Shown here one piece after another: positions 33,603 to 43,273 of a DNA stretch of 64,000 nt. Under the pieces are notes generated by a model. It saw nothing but the letters and a program-made list of their open reading frames with translations. It had not been told where the DNA came from and did no database searches. Numbering within the stretch: the stretch's first letter is position 1; each line of letters opens with the position of its first letter. This stretch comes from Ignavibacteria bacterium (GTDB lineage Bacteria > Bacteroidota > Ignavibacteria > Ignavibacteriales > SURF-24), in assembly GCA_025612245.1 (NCBI GenBank), contig JAAXKQ010000018.1:24749-88748 (forward strand), in the 5' to 3' direction. A program made the position numbers and the translations under genes.

Positions 33603-34262
33603 ATGAAACTATTATATATTACCGCTTTTATCTTTGCAGCCCTTTTTTCAGGCCTTCAGGCACAGGTTAAAGGAACTTCTGCACCTATGCGCATCATTCT
33701 TAAAAATGCCCCATCCGCCGGACCGCGCCTTACGCTCATTCAACCCCTGCTTGCCGGCGATCAGATGGTAACCGTCAGGGAGGCTTTACAGAGAATAGTT
33801 GTTGAAGCCGCTGATGATAACGGCATTTCCGAAGTATTGATAAATAATAAAAAGTCGGATTCTAACGACGGGAAAATTTTCTTCTCAAATATAGACCTGA
33901 AAGCCGGAGAAAACGTCGTCTCCATCAGCGCCCGCGACGCAAAGGGCAACACTACGGTGAAAACCTTTAACATAACCTGGCTTTCCGTCCTGGCCCCGCC
34001 CGTTATCTCCATCAGTACCCCTCAGCCTGGAAAAGGGACAAAAGTAATGAGCAGCCGGAACGTCATATCTGTCAAAGGCACTGCCCTTTCTCTTAACGGC
34101 ATAAGACTCGTTACCATAAATAGCCAGAGAGCACAACTCATGGAAGACGGCAGCTTCAGTGCCGAGGTGGCTCTTGCCACAGGAGATAATGCCCTTGTAA
34201 TCAGCGCTACCGACAGCAGAGGTAATACGGCAACAGATACGTTTTTTGTTACGCGTAAGTAA
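33603..34262 (+). CDS. Exported Ig-like domain protein
   Basis: The start at 33603 (MKLLYITAFIFAALFSG) begins a signal peptide; the frame open upstream overlaps the previous gene and is not needed. The 219-residue protein carries two similar Ig-like domains of the glucodextranase-B/bacterial Ig type. The first covers about 35-125 (REALQRIVVEAADDNGISEVLIN...VVSISARDAKGNTTVKTF). The second covers about 130-219 (NVISVKGTALSLNGIRLVTIN...ALVISATDSRGNTATDTF). It lies 25 bases after its neighbour. A role in surface assembly with the following giant protein is inferred from the operon. Confidence 0.75.
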   Translation: MKLLYITAFIFAALFSGLQAQVKGTSAPMRIILKNAPSAGPRLTLIQPLLAGDQMVTVREALQRIVVEAADDNGISEVLINNKKSDSNDGKIFFSNIDLKAGENVVSISARDAKGNTTVKTFNITWLSVLAPPVISISTPQPGKGTKVMSSRNVISVKGTALSLNGIRLVTINSQRAQLMEDGSFSAEVALATGDNALVISATDSRGNTATDTFFVTRK

Positions 34263-34326
34263 CATTACCGCTTAAGAGCTATTGTTTTCAGACACACAGA
34301 TCTTTGTATTTACTTTGAGAGGGCAA

Positions 34327-37300
34327 ATGAAAAAGCTGATTCTACTTTTTATGTTTTTACCCGCTTGCCTCAGCGCGGCAGCACCCGCTGGCGGCAGTGA
34401 AAATAAAGACCTCGAATACCCCGTGGCCACGGGAACTATTACGCTTACTTCACCCCAAAGCGGGGATGCCTGGCCGGCCGATACTTACCAGAACATAACC
34501 TGGCAGAGCCAGGGCATCGATAGCGTCACTATCAGCTACTCCTCCGATAACGGCGCCAACTGGTCCGTAATAACGGAAAATGTACCTGCTTTTTATGGCA
34601 GCTACCTCTGGGCGGTGCCGCTTGTTGTTTCATCGCAGTACATGATAAAAATTACAGACGCTGCAAACGATTCCCTTAGTGCCGTATCACCTGCATTTTC
34701 CGTCTATGCCATCCCTTCGGCTACAACAGCAGAGGCAACCGGCATCACGGGCAGCTCGGCAACTTTTAACGCTTCGGTCAATGCTTTTAACGCGGAAACT
34801 ACCGTCACATTCGAGTTCGGAACAACCGGCCTCTACGGCGATTCCATTGCCGCAGGCCAGAATCCCATAAACGGCGTAACAGAAAAAAACGTGAGCGCAT
34901 CCGTTACCGGTCTTAATGAGGGAACTGCATACCACTTCAGGGTTAAGGCTAAAAACGCTGCCGGCACCTCCTACGGCAAGGACATGATGTTCATTACAAG
35001 CAAGGCCGAACTTTCTCTTACCTCCCCTTCCGGAAATGAACGCCTGCAGTCGGGAACAAATTACAACATTACCTGGAACAGCACAGATGTCAGTAACGTC
35101 AGGATAAGCTACTCTACTGATAACGGCATCAGCTGGAATAACGTCATTTCAAACACCCCGGCTTCCGCGGGTCAGTATTCCTGGAAGGTGCCCGAAAGCC
35201 TGTCTTCATATTACAGGATCAGAATCAGCGACGCCTCAAATGCATCGCTTAATTCAATATCGAACGCGTTCCTGGTCTTCTCTTTGCCCACTGCACAGAC
35301 AAACACTGCTTCCGACCTGAAAATAAACTCAGCAACGCTAAGAGGCACCGTTAACCCGGGCAACTCCTCTTCAACGGTTTCCTTTGAGTACGGAACATCA
35401 TCTTCATACGGGAATACCGTAAACGCCCTTCAAAACCCGCTTGACGGCATTGCACCCGTCGAGGTAAGCGCTTTAATCGATAGCCTTACACCCGGCTTAA
35501 CCTATCACTACAGGGTTAAAGCCGTTAACAGCGCAGGAACCGTTTTCGGCAGCGACAGGACGTTTACTACCGACGCCGTTACACTCTTAATTACTTCCCC
35601 TTCCGGAGGGGAAAAGTGGCTCGCCGGCTCGGCTCACCCGATCGTATGGTCCGCTAAAAACGTTTCAGCCGTCTTACTGGAATATTCAACCGACGACGGC
35701 CTTAGCTGGAACACAATCAATAACGGAAAACCCGTCTTCTCGGGAGGGTCTTTCCCGTGGATCGTCCCTAATTCACTTTCTTCCGGGTTCAGGATCAGAC
35801 TTAGCGACGCTTCCAATGCTTCGCTTAACTCAGTCTCAGGCGCCTTTTCCGTGTTCTCTCTTCCCGAAGCAAAAACAAACAACGCCTCCCAAATCGGCGT
35901 TAATTCGGCAGTGCTTAATGGCAGCATTAACCCCGGAAACTCACTTACAACCGTGAGCTTTGAATATGGCAATTCCATATTGTACGGAAACACAATAAGC
36001 GCTTCGCAAAGCCCCGTAAACGGCATAACTCAAAGCCAGGTGAGTGCCACTGCTGTCGGACTCCAGGCGGCTAAGACTTACCACTTCAGGCTTAAAGCCG
36101 TCAATGAGGCCGGAACAGTCTACGGAGAGGACATGACTTTCATAGCCGACAGCACAAACCTTTCGCTCATTTCACCTAAAGGCGGCGAGGAGTTTCTTGC
36201 CGGCTCGGTGCATAATATCTCCTGGCAGAGCAGAAATATTATTTCCCTAATGATCCTTTATTCACTGGACGGCGGGAAAAGCTGGATTACACTCTCAGAG
36301 GCCGCCCCGGCACAAACAGGCAGCTTCCCCTGGAAAGTACCCGACTCGCTTTCTTCTCTTTGCAGAATTAAAATTGCCGATGCGGGCAATGTGCTCCTGA
36401 ACTCTGCTTCCGGACTGTTTTCTGTTTATGGACTGCCCTCAGTCTCAACTCAACCCTCCTCTAACGTCACTACCGGCTCGGCTGTTATCAGGGCAATTGC
36501 AATGGCCGGTAATTCCCCGGCAACGGTTATCTTTCAATACGGCACTTCCGAGTCCTACGGCTCGGTTGTTAACTCACAGCAAAATCCCCTAAAAGGAACT
36601 GGACAGGTTTACGTATCCGCTCAATTAACCGGACTTAAGCCGGGCACATTGTACCACTACAGGGCGTCAATTTCAAATGCCGCCGGAAATGCCTCCGGAA
36701 GCGACATGACCTTTACTACAGACAGCATCAGCCTGGCAATTGCTTCCCCTTCGGGAGGTGAAGCTTGGAAAACCGGCTCACTGCAGAATATTTCCTGGAC
36801 GGGAAAGAACGTCTCCAGCCTTAAAATTGATTACTCCACTGACGACGGTAAAAGCTGGATTAACCTGTCTTACGCCTTCCCGGCCTCTTCGGGACGCTAC
36901 TTATGGACTGTCCCCGGCATTCTTTCCTCTCAATACAGGATAAGAATTAGCAGCGCTGCAGATTCTCTCTTAAGCACAACTTCAAAATCCTTTTCCGTCT
37001 TTTCTGCCCCAGTAGCCATAACAGACGACGCTTCAAACATTACGCTTAACTCGGCCGTATTGTATGCTTCCGTTAACCCCGGCAATTCCCCTTCAACCGT
37101 AACGTTTGAGTACGGAACTTCAACCGGCTACGAGCTCAGCATTCCCGCATCACCCAGCCCTCTTAACGGTTTGACTCCAACAAACGTCAGCGCTGCTGTA
37201 AGCGGGCTTACACAGGGAATTATTTACCACTTCAGGGTCAGGGCCGAAAACAGTGCTGGAAAGGTCTACGGAAACGATAAAACATTTTCCACTGAAGGCA

Positions 37301-39483
37301 TTACGCTGGCACTTGTCTCCCCTTCCGGCACCGAACAGTGGCAGGCCGGAACAGTACACGATATTGTCTGGAGAAGCAAAAATGTCGCCTATGTCAGCAT
37401 CGCATACTCAACAGATAATGGAGTAAACTGGACTACACTGGCACCTTCCGTCCCGACCTCACAACGAAGCTATACCTGGGAAATTCCCATGCAGCTTTCA
37501 TCCAAATACAGGCTCAGGATTGCAGATGCCTCAAACCCTTCTGTCAATGCTGTCTCAGATGCATTTTCCGTCTACTCGCTTCCTTCTGCCGTAACAAAAA
37601 GTGCTTCCGGAATTACTCTAAACTCGGCTACTCTAAAGGGCACAGTAAATGCCGGCAATTCACCCACGGTGGCAGTTTTTGAGTATGGACCGAATGCAAC
37701 TTACGGTAAAACAATGAGCGTTCCTCAAAGCCCTTTTAACGGCCTGACCGATACAGATGTGAGCCTTCAGCTTACTGACCTCACAGCGGGGGCAACTTAC
37801 CATTACAGGATAAAAGCCATAAACATGGCTGGAACTGTCTACGGAACCGACAGCACATTTACCGTGCTCAAGCCCGAACTCAAACTGACCAGCCCCACCG
37901 GCGGCGAGGATATTGTGGGCTCCGCTCAGTATACAATTACCTGGACTAGCAGCAACGTCTCACAAATCAGTATCGAATTCTCTACCGATAACGGCAGCAG
38001 CTGGCAGACAATCGCCTCCGGAATTCCGGCTTCTCAGGGAAACTACGTCTGGAAAGTACCCAACAACATTAACTCTTCGGCTTGCAAAATAAGAATCACC
38101 GACCAGAACTCTTCGGCTTCAGATGCAAGCACGAGCTCAATTAGTATTACTACGTATGCACAGTCGATCATACTCTCGGGAAAATCCTTCGCTTTCACCA
38201 CCCCGATACAGAAATCAAGCTACAGGATGATAAGCCTCCCCGGCGAATCTTCGGGACTGAAAATCTCAGGGTTCATTCAGGGCGAGGCAAAGAAAGACTG
38301 GACAATGTACTTCGATAACGGAAAGGATACAAATTACTTTGTCGAGTACGACGCTTCGGAAACCTTTAACTTCGCTCCCGGCAGAGGCTTCTGGGCAGTA
38401 AGCAAAAATGCAATCACCCTTTCGGGAAATGTCAATACCGTTACCCTTTCTCCGGACGGCACTTATTCCATCAGGCTCGACCACCCCGGGTGGAACATCA
38501 TCTCAAACCCGTTCGACATCGCAATCCCATGGTCTGCCGTCCAGGCGCTGAATTCAATTTCCGAAAAAATCTCGGGCTGGGATGGAAATAAATTCAGCCT
38601 GCAGGCCGGTATGAACCCGTTCGATGGATATTACTTCTATAACAGCCGGAACCTGAAATCTCTCAGACTGCCTTATAAACCCGTGACACTGCAGCTGGCT
38701 GCGGCTTCAGGACTCTTAAAACAGGCGCACACTTCCTATCCCGATACAAACTCAATTACTATTAGCCTGATGGACCAAAACCAGCTGATGTCGCACCTGG
38801 TAATCGGATGGGATAAAAACTCTCTGGATGACTATGACTCACTGGACCTGATGGCTCCTCCGGGTGATTTTGAGGAGGCAGGGCTGCGCATCGTTAACCG
38901 AAACCTTTCAACAGGCTGGAAAGAGCTTTTTGCGGAATTCAGAAACTCAATCGGCCAGGGACAGAAGTTTACAATAAAGGTTAAGAATTCAACAAAAAAA
39001 GCCATGCACTTAATGTGGCAAGGGACGGATAAACTCAAAGACTATGAAATATACCTGCTGGATAAACGCCTTAATAAACTCTATAATATGAAAGAAGAAA
39101 CGGAAATGCAGCTGCCTTCTTACGTACAAATGAATGAGTACGAGCTTTTAATTGGTAACAGCTCTTTTATAGAGAAAGAAAAGGATAAGCTTTTGCCGCA
39201 GGAATACAGGCTCTTCCAGAACTATCCGAATCCTTTTAACCCTGCTACTCTGATCAAATATTCCCTGCCCCGGGATGCCTTTGTAACTCTCAGGGTCTAC
39301 GATATGCTGGGACGCGTGGTAAAAGAAATTGTAAATGGCTTTAATGAAAAAGGCTTCCACGAAATAATCTTCGATGCCGGCACTACAATTGCTTCCGGCG
39401 TATATTTCTACTCCATGGAGGCAAAGGACTTAAACGGAACGACAGCCTTTCACGAGGCAAAGAAAATGCTTCTTATCAAATAG
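34327..39483 (+). CDS. Giant type IX secreted adhesin-like protein with 7 Kre9-like and 6 FN3-like modules
   Basis: The start at 34327 (MKKLILLFMFLPACLSAAA) has a GAGAGGG site and a signal peptide. The 1718-residue protein alternates two modules of about 90 residues each. Seven are Ser/Thr-rich Kre9/KNH-like (each starting with a pattern like LTSPSGGEKWLAGS...ITW and ending SLNSVSGAFSVF), and six are fibronectin type III-like (ATLRGTVNPGNS...TYHYRVKAVNSAGTVYG). After about residue 1290 a distinct beta-rich region follows, then the type IX sorting domain (FQNYPNPFNPAT...KKMLLIK). It is probably a surface adhesin or matrix protein and the last gene of the operon begun at 33092. Confidence 0.88.
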   Translation: MKKLILLFMFLPACLSAAAPAGGSENKDLEYPVATGTITLTSPQSGDAWPADTYQNITWQSQGIDSVTISYSSDNGANWSVITENVPAFYGSYLWAVPLVVSSQYMIKITDAANDSLSAVSPAFSVYAIPSATTAEATGITGSSATFNASVNAFNAETTVTFEFGTTGLYGDSIAAGQNPINGVTEKNVSASVTGLNEGTAYHFRVKAKNAAGTSYGKDMMFITSKAELSLTSPSGNERLQSGTNYNITWNSTDVSNVRISYSTDNGISWNNVISNTPASAGQYSWKVPESLSSYYRIRISDASNASLNSISNAFLVFSLPTAQTNTASDLKINSATLRGTVNPGNSSSTVSFEYGTSSSYGNTVNALQNPLDGIAPVEVSALIDSLTPGLTYHYRVKAVNSAGTVFGSDRTFTTDAVTLLITSPSGGEKWLAGSAHPIVWSAKNVSAVLLEYSTDDGLSWNTINNGKPVFSGGSFPWIVPNSLSSGFRIRLSDASNASLNSVSGAFSVFSLPEAKTNNASQIGVNSAVLNGSINPGNSLTTVSFEYGNSILYGNTISASQSPVNGITQSQVSATAVGLQAAKTYHFRLKAVNEAGTVYGEDMTFIADSTNLSLISPKGGEEFLAGSVHNISWQSRNIISLMILYSLDGGKSWITLSEAAPAQTGSFPWKVPDSLSSLCRIKIADAGNVLLNSASGLFSVYGLPSVSTQPSSNVTTGSAVIRAIAMAGNSPATVIFQYGTSESYGSVVNSQQNPLKGTGQVYVSAQLTGLKPGTLYHYRASISNAAGNASGSDMTFTTDSISLAIASPSGGEAWKTGSLQNISWTGKNVSSLKIDYSTDDGKSWINLSYAFPASSGRYLWTVPGILSSQYRIRISSAADSLLSTTSKSFSVFSAPVAITDDASNITLNSAVLYASVNPGNSPSTVTFEYGTSTGYELSIPASPSPLNGLTPTNVSAAVSGLTQGIIYHFRVRAENSAGKVYGNDKTFSTEGITLALVSPSGTEQWQAGTVHDIVWRSKNVAYVSIAYSTDNGVNWTTLAPSVPTSQRSYTWEIPMQLSSKYRLRIADASNPSVNAVSDAFSVYSLPSAVTKSASGITLNSATLKGTVNAGNSPTVAVFEYGPNATYGKTMSVPQSPFNGLTDTDVSLQLTDLTAGATYHYRIKAINMAGTVYGTDSTFTVLKPELKLTSPTGGEDIVGSAQYTITWTSSNVSQISIEFSTDNGSSWQTIASGIPASQGNYVWKVPNNINSSACKIRITDQNSSASDASTSSISITTYAQSIILSGKSFAFTTPIQKSSYRMISLPGESSGLKISGFIQGEAKKDWTMYFDNGKDTNYFVEYDASETFNFAPGRGFWAVSKNAITLSGNVNTVTLSPDGTYSIRLDHPGWNIISNPFDIAIPWSAVQALNSISEKISGWDGNKFSLQAGMNPFDGYYFYNSRNLKSLRLPYKPVTLQLAAASGLLKQAHTSYPDTNSITISLMDQNQLMSHLVIGWDKNSLDDYDSLDLMAPPGDFEEAGLRIVNRNLSTGWKELFAEFRNSIGQGQKFTIKVKNSTKKAMHLMWQGTDKLKDYEIYLLDKRLNKLYNMKEETEMQLPSYVQMNEYELLIGNSSFIEKEKDKLLPQEYRLFQNYPNPFNPATLIKYSLPRDAFVTLRVYDMLGRVVKEIVNGFNEKGFHEIIFDAGTTIASGVYFYSMEAKDLNGTTAFHEAKKMLLIK

Positions 39484-39576
39484 CTCCGGGTATTTTTGGG
39501 TACGGTCTTGATTATAGCGGAAAAAATTTGGAGTTTTAGCCCTGGAAAGATATACATTTCGAGGGGGCAAAAAAAA

Positions 39577-40701
39577 ATGCTGAGATTTATTTTCTCATTT
39601 ATCGTATTTGTACATGGATTTATACACCTCATGGGTTTCTTGAAAGAATGGAAACTGGCTGAGGTGAAAGAACTTTCCGGTAAAACTACTATCCCGCTTT
39701 CAGGAGGGCTTTCTAAACTGGCAGGACTCCTTTGGCTTGTTACCTGCGTGCTGTTCTTGCTATCTGCCTTCTTATATCTTGCAAAACAGGACTGGTGGTG
39801 GATTCCGGCATCAATTGCGCTCGTAATTTCACAGATATTAATATTTATATACTGGCCCGACGCTAAATTCGGCACCGCGGCAAACGTAATCATACTCGTA
39901 ATGTGCATCCTTGGTTACGGCAGCTGGAGCTTTAACAGAATGGTAAATAGTGAGCTTCCATCCTTTATACCAGGAAGTTCAATAATAAGCCAGGCAATAA
40001 CGGAAGACAATATTTCTTCACTTCCTCCCGTGGTTCAAAAGTGGCTGAGACGCTCAAACGTAATCGGCAAAGACCTGATTAAAACAGTCCACCTGAGACA
40101 GGTCGGACAGATGCGCACGAGCTCCGAAGGCAGCTGGATGCCCTTTACCGCAGAGCAGTTCTTTACCGTCGATAAGCCCGGCTTTCTGTGGAAAGTGGAC
40201 GTAAAGGCAAATCCCTTCCTTTACATGACGGGAAGGGATAAATATGAAAACGGCACGGGACAGATGTTAATAAAAGTAATGTCACTCGTTCCTGTAGTTG
40301 ATGCAAAAGGCAGGGACCTCGATCAGGGTGCAATGCTGAGGTTTCTGGCAGAGGCCACCTGGTTTCCGACATTTGCATTGAGCAGCTATATCAAATGGGA
40401 AGAATTGGACCCGTTGAGTGCAAAAGCCACAATGAATTACTGCGGCATTGAAGCCTCCGGAATTTACCGGTTCAATTCCAGTGGCGACCTGGTAAGCTTC
40501 GAAGCAATGAGATATTACTACCGCAAGGAAGGCTCCACACTCGAAAAGTGGCTCATTCAAGTGGATCCGAACGGCTACAAGCAATTTGAAGGAATTCGCG
40601 TCCCGGCAAAGTCGAACGTAACCTGGAAGCTAAAGACAGGCGACTACAAATGGCTTACCGTTGAAATCATGCAGATGCAATTTAACGGTAAAAAAGCCTG
40701 A
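39577..40701 (+). CDS. DUF6544-type membrane protein
   Basis: The start at 39577 (MLRFIFSFIVFVHGFIH) follows a GAGGGGG ribosome site. Three or four hydrophobic helices occupy about residues 1-115. The C-terminal domain, about 145-374, has the conserved pattern LPPVVQKWLRRSNVIG...RQVGQMR...WMPFTAEQFF, and LRFLAEATWFPTFAL, which I associate with the DUF6544 family. Members are of unknown function. The gene stands alone after the adhesin gene. Confidence 0.75.
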   Translation: MLRFIFSFIVFVHGFIHLMGFLKEWKLAEVKELSGKTTIPLSGGLSKLAGLLWLVTCVLFLLSAFLYLAKQDWWWIPASIALVISQILIFIYWPDAKFGTAANVIILVMCILGYGSWSFNRMVNSELPSFIPGSSIISQAITEDNISSLPPVVQKWLRRSNVIGKDLIKTVHLRQVGQMRTSSEGSWMPFTAEQFFTVDKPGFLWKVDVKANPFLYMTGRDKYENGTGQMLIKVMSLVPVVDAKGRDLDQGAMLRFLAEATWFPTFALSSYIKWEELDPLSAKATMNYCGIEASGIYRFNSSGDLVSFEAMRYYYRKEGSTLEKWLIQVDPNGYKQFEGIRVPAKSNVTWKLKTGDYKWLTVEIMQMQFNGKKA

Positions 40702-40739
40702 ACGCAGGCAAAGTCCATACTCCCGGTAACAAATTTATC

Positions 40740-40772
40740 AAAGGCGGGCTCCAATGAGTGAAGACCGCCTTT
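40740..40772 (+). terminator. Hairpin after the DUF6544 gene
   Basis: AAAGGCGG (40740-40747) pairs with CCGCCTTT (40765-40772), and a short, interrupted T tract follows. Confidence 0.45.
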
Positions 40773-40831
40773 GGCTTTCTGACTGCATGCGATATTCGAA
40801 ATTAAAAATTATAAATTAAAAAGTAAAAATT

Positions 40832-43072
40832 TTACCACGCTTTCTGATTGGATATCAACAGATATGCCCCTAAATACAATGCCCCCGCAATTAAAAGCGA
40901 AACCGTAAATCCGTATGATATCGCTACCAATATTATCACGGTTGAACCCAATACCGAGGCGGCTCCATTTACCGCAAATCCCCAGTCCACTAACTCTTTT
41001 ACCCGCAGACTCCCCTTCGGAAATGGTATCCCCATCAAAAATCCCAGTGGCGCAATTAATAGGGCTGAAAGCACTATGCGCCCGGACATCGACATACCCC
41101 CCAATACGTAAAATAACCTGCTGAATAAAAGTATGTCTAACAATATCCACACCACAATCCCCATAAATGCGGTCCTGGCCCGGATCTGCCCGGCAAAACG
41201 GCTCCCTATGCCCGACATCAATAAGAGTGTTAACAGTATGGTTACTACACTATATGAAGATGGACCTATATACATTGTGTACTGCTGCATCAGTATCACT
41301 TCCAGTATCATAAAAGCCATGCCGATAAAAAAGAAATAAAGCCACGGGAAAAGCCTTAGCCTGGGACCTTTTGCCAGATAAGGCAGACAGTTAAGCGGTA
41401 TTACAATCAAAAGCACTATCGCTATTATTATTACAATTATCAGCTTCGATAATGGAAAACCCTTAAAGTCATAAGGCGTAATCTTATCCAGCTTGGCCAT
41501 CGAAAAGTTTTTCCATAACCCCAGCTGCGCAGTAAAAGGACGACTGTCGCTGCATGGGGAAATATCTATCCCTGCTTTTTGAGATGCTTCATTCCAGCCT
41601 TTATGGACTATCATGTCTATAAGGTTACCTTTAAGCGAATCTGCAGCCGGATGCATTACCACCCTGAAGTTTTCCATTTCGGGCGTTGCCTTTCCGAATG
41701 CCAGCTCAATTACCTCCGGCGTCAGCGGCTGCTTCGATATTAGCATCATCATACGGTTCATCTTGGGAACGTCGTAAACTGCAAAGTGCTTTTCTGGCTC
41801 CCAGACTTTCATTTCCCTCAACGCCTGGAGGAGTTCGCCCGTAAGTCGCGGAATGTAGAACTGGTGGTCCATCATCATATAACCGTTCTCCGACATCGCA
41901 TTCCAGTAATCCTTAAATGCGTCCGTCGTAAAAAGATAATTCTCGGCAAGCGCAAATGCGCCCGACGTCAAAGCCGCAAACGTGTTTGAACTGAAAGAGT
42001 ATATCAGATCGAACCTGTTCTTAAAACGCCTGATGTATGTCCTTCCGTCTTCGGTCACTACTTTAACCCTCGGATCCCTGTAAATATAACCCGAAAACTT
42101 TGCAAGACCCCCGTCTTTCATTAAATAGTTGATCTGCGGATTGACTTCAACGGCGTGGATTTCAGAGGCTCCGGCCTGCAGCGCCTGAAGAACATCCAGC
42201 CCCCCGCCTGACCCCAGAGATACAAACCGGCAATGATCAAATTTGTTTATCAGATAGCTTACATCCAGCGCAAAACCGAACTTCATCGAGTCGGGACGAT
42301 TCCAGTTGCCATCGAAATTTGCCGTAAACGTGTGGGCGGCATTGTCTATGTTCATCCCAATCGTTTCCTTGTCGTAACGGAATGCTTTAATCTTCGACAT
42401 CGCATCCCAATGCTTGTATATGATGTGAGCCTTGTACTTATCGGTCCCCTGTGCCTCAAGAAGCTTTTCCGAATTTAGACATAGTACAACCATTAAGACT
42501 GTCAGTATGGCCGGAATAATTTTCAGCCATCTGCGACTGAAAAGAAAAGAGGCTATTATCAGTGGAGCTGCAATGAGAAACGTGGTTACAGGCGTTCCAT
42601 ACCAGTTCATCAGTGTAATTGATATAAATACCCCTAAAGCTGCACCCGTCAGGTCCGTCATGTACAGCTTTGGCATATCGGAATAATTATTCCTGAACAG
42701 CTTGGATAGTGCAATCCCGCCGATTAAAAATGATGAGCTTAAAAGTATCACTGTAGCAAGCAGCTTTCCAAACATGAGAAAACTGCTGAAAAGGTGCGTA
42801 AAATCCAGCTTGAGCAAAAATACCACTGGCGGTCCTGCAAGAGCCATGAAAGCTGAAAGTGAAAACAAAACTCCGAGGTTATCCTCTTCATTCAGCTTTG
42901 GGAAAAGCCTTAGAATCAGCCCTCCAAGTCCCAACCCCATAACCGCAATCGACAGTATAAGAAAAGCAAAAGTGTAATAGAATTCAGCCGAAAAGATGCG
43001 CGTCCATGAAAGCTCAATTGCAATCATCGCAAACGACAGCAGGGCAACGGCAGCATACTGTAATTTTTTCAT
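40832..43072 (-). CDS. Membrane-embedded spermidine synthase-like methyltransferase-fold protein
   Basis: This 746-residue protein has six to seven N-terminal helices (1-210) and a middle domain (about 245-520) of the spermidine synthase/Rossmann methyltransferase type. That domain carries a nucleotide-binding LGSGGGLDVLQAL and the acidic AVEVNPQ and VTEDGRTYI motifs. A second helix bundle runs from about 545 to 746. The aminopropyltransferase catalytic Asp pair is not clearly kept (DLIYSFSSNTF in its place), so polyamine synthesis is doubtful. Such fused membrane proteins are common in bacteria and have no settled role. Confidence 0.85.
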   Translation of the reverse strand: MKKLQYAAVALLSFAMIAIELSWTRIFSAEFYYTFAFLILSIAVMGLGLGGLILRLFPKLNEEDNLGVLFSLSAFMALAGPPVVFLLKLDFTHLFSSFLMFGKLLATVILLSSSFLIGGIALSKLFRNNYSDMPKLYMTDLTGAALGVFISITLMNWYGTPVTTFLIAAPLIIASFLFSRRWLKIIPAILTVLMVVLCLNSEKLLEAQGTDKYKAHIIYKHWDAMSKIKAFRYDKETIGMNIDNAAHTFTANFDGNWNRPDSMKFGFALDVSYLINKFDHCRFVSLGSGGGLDVLQALQAGASEIHAVEVNPQINYLMKDGGLAKFSGYIYRDPRVKVVTEDGRTYIRRFKNRFDLIYSFSSNTFAALTSGAFALAENYLFTTDAFKDYWNAMSENGYMMMDHQFYIPRLTGELLQALREMKVWEPEKHFAVYDVPKMNRMMMLISKQPLTPEVIELAFGKATPEMENFRVVMHPAADSLKGNLIDMIVHKGWNEASQKAGIDISPCSDSRPFTAQLGLWKNFSMAKLDKITPYDFKGFPLSKLIIVIIIAIVLLIVIPLNCLPYLAKGPRLRLFPWLYFFFIGMAFMILEVILMQQYTMYIGPSSYSVVTILLTLLLMSGIGSRFAGQIRARTAFMGIVVWILLDILLFSRLFYVLGGMSMSGRIVLSALLIAPLGFLMGIPFPKGSLRVKELVDWGFAVNGAASVLGSTVIILVAISYGFTVSLLIAGALYLGAYLLISNQKAW

Positions 43073-43162
43073 AATTCAACCCCGTATTTTTTATCTGTTT
43101 TTTAGACGCATAGTGAAGGATCTTTTGCCGCCGTTCATCACTAAATATAACCGTCCATATAA

Positions 43163-43270
43163 TCCCCTCTCTTTCCTCCTTCCTCTTTCCTCCTTCCTCT
43201 TTCCTCCTTCCTCCTTCCTCCTTCCTACTTCTTACTACCTCCTTCTTACTTCCTACTACCTACTCCCTAC
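43163..43270. repeat. Pure-pyrimidine tandem repeat
   Basis: About 105 bases consist almost only of C and T in units such as TTCCTCC, TTCCTCT and TTCCTAC, 7 bp long and drifting along the tract. It lies immediately after the SLC13 gene stop (minus strand) and before the divergent membrane protein gene. Its sequence differs from the CTTGAAC units elsewhere, but the unit length is the same. Confidence 0.8.
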
Positions 43271-43273
43271 TAA

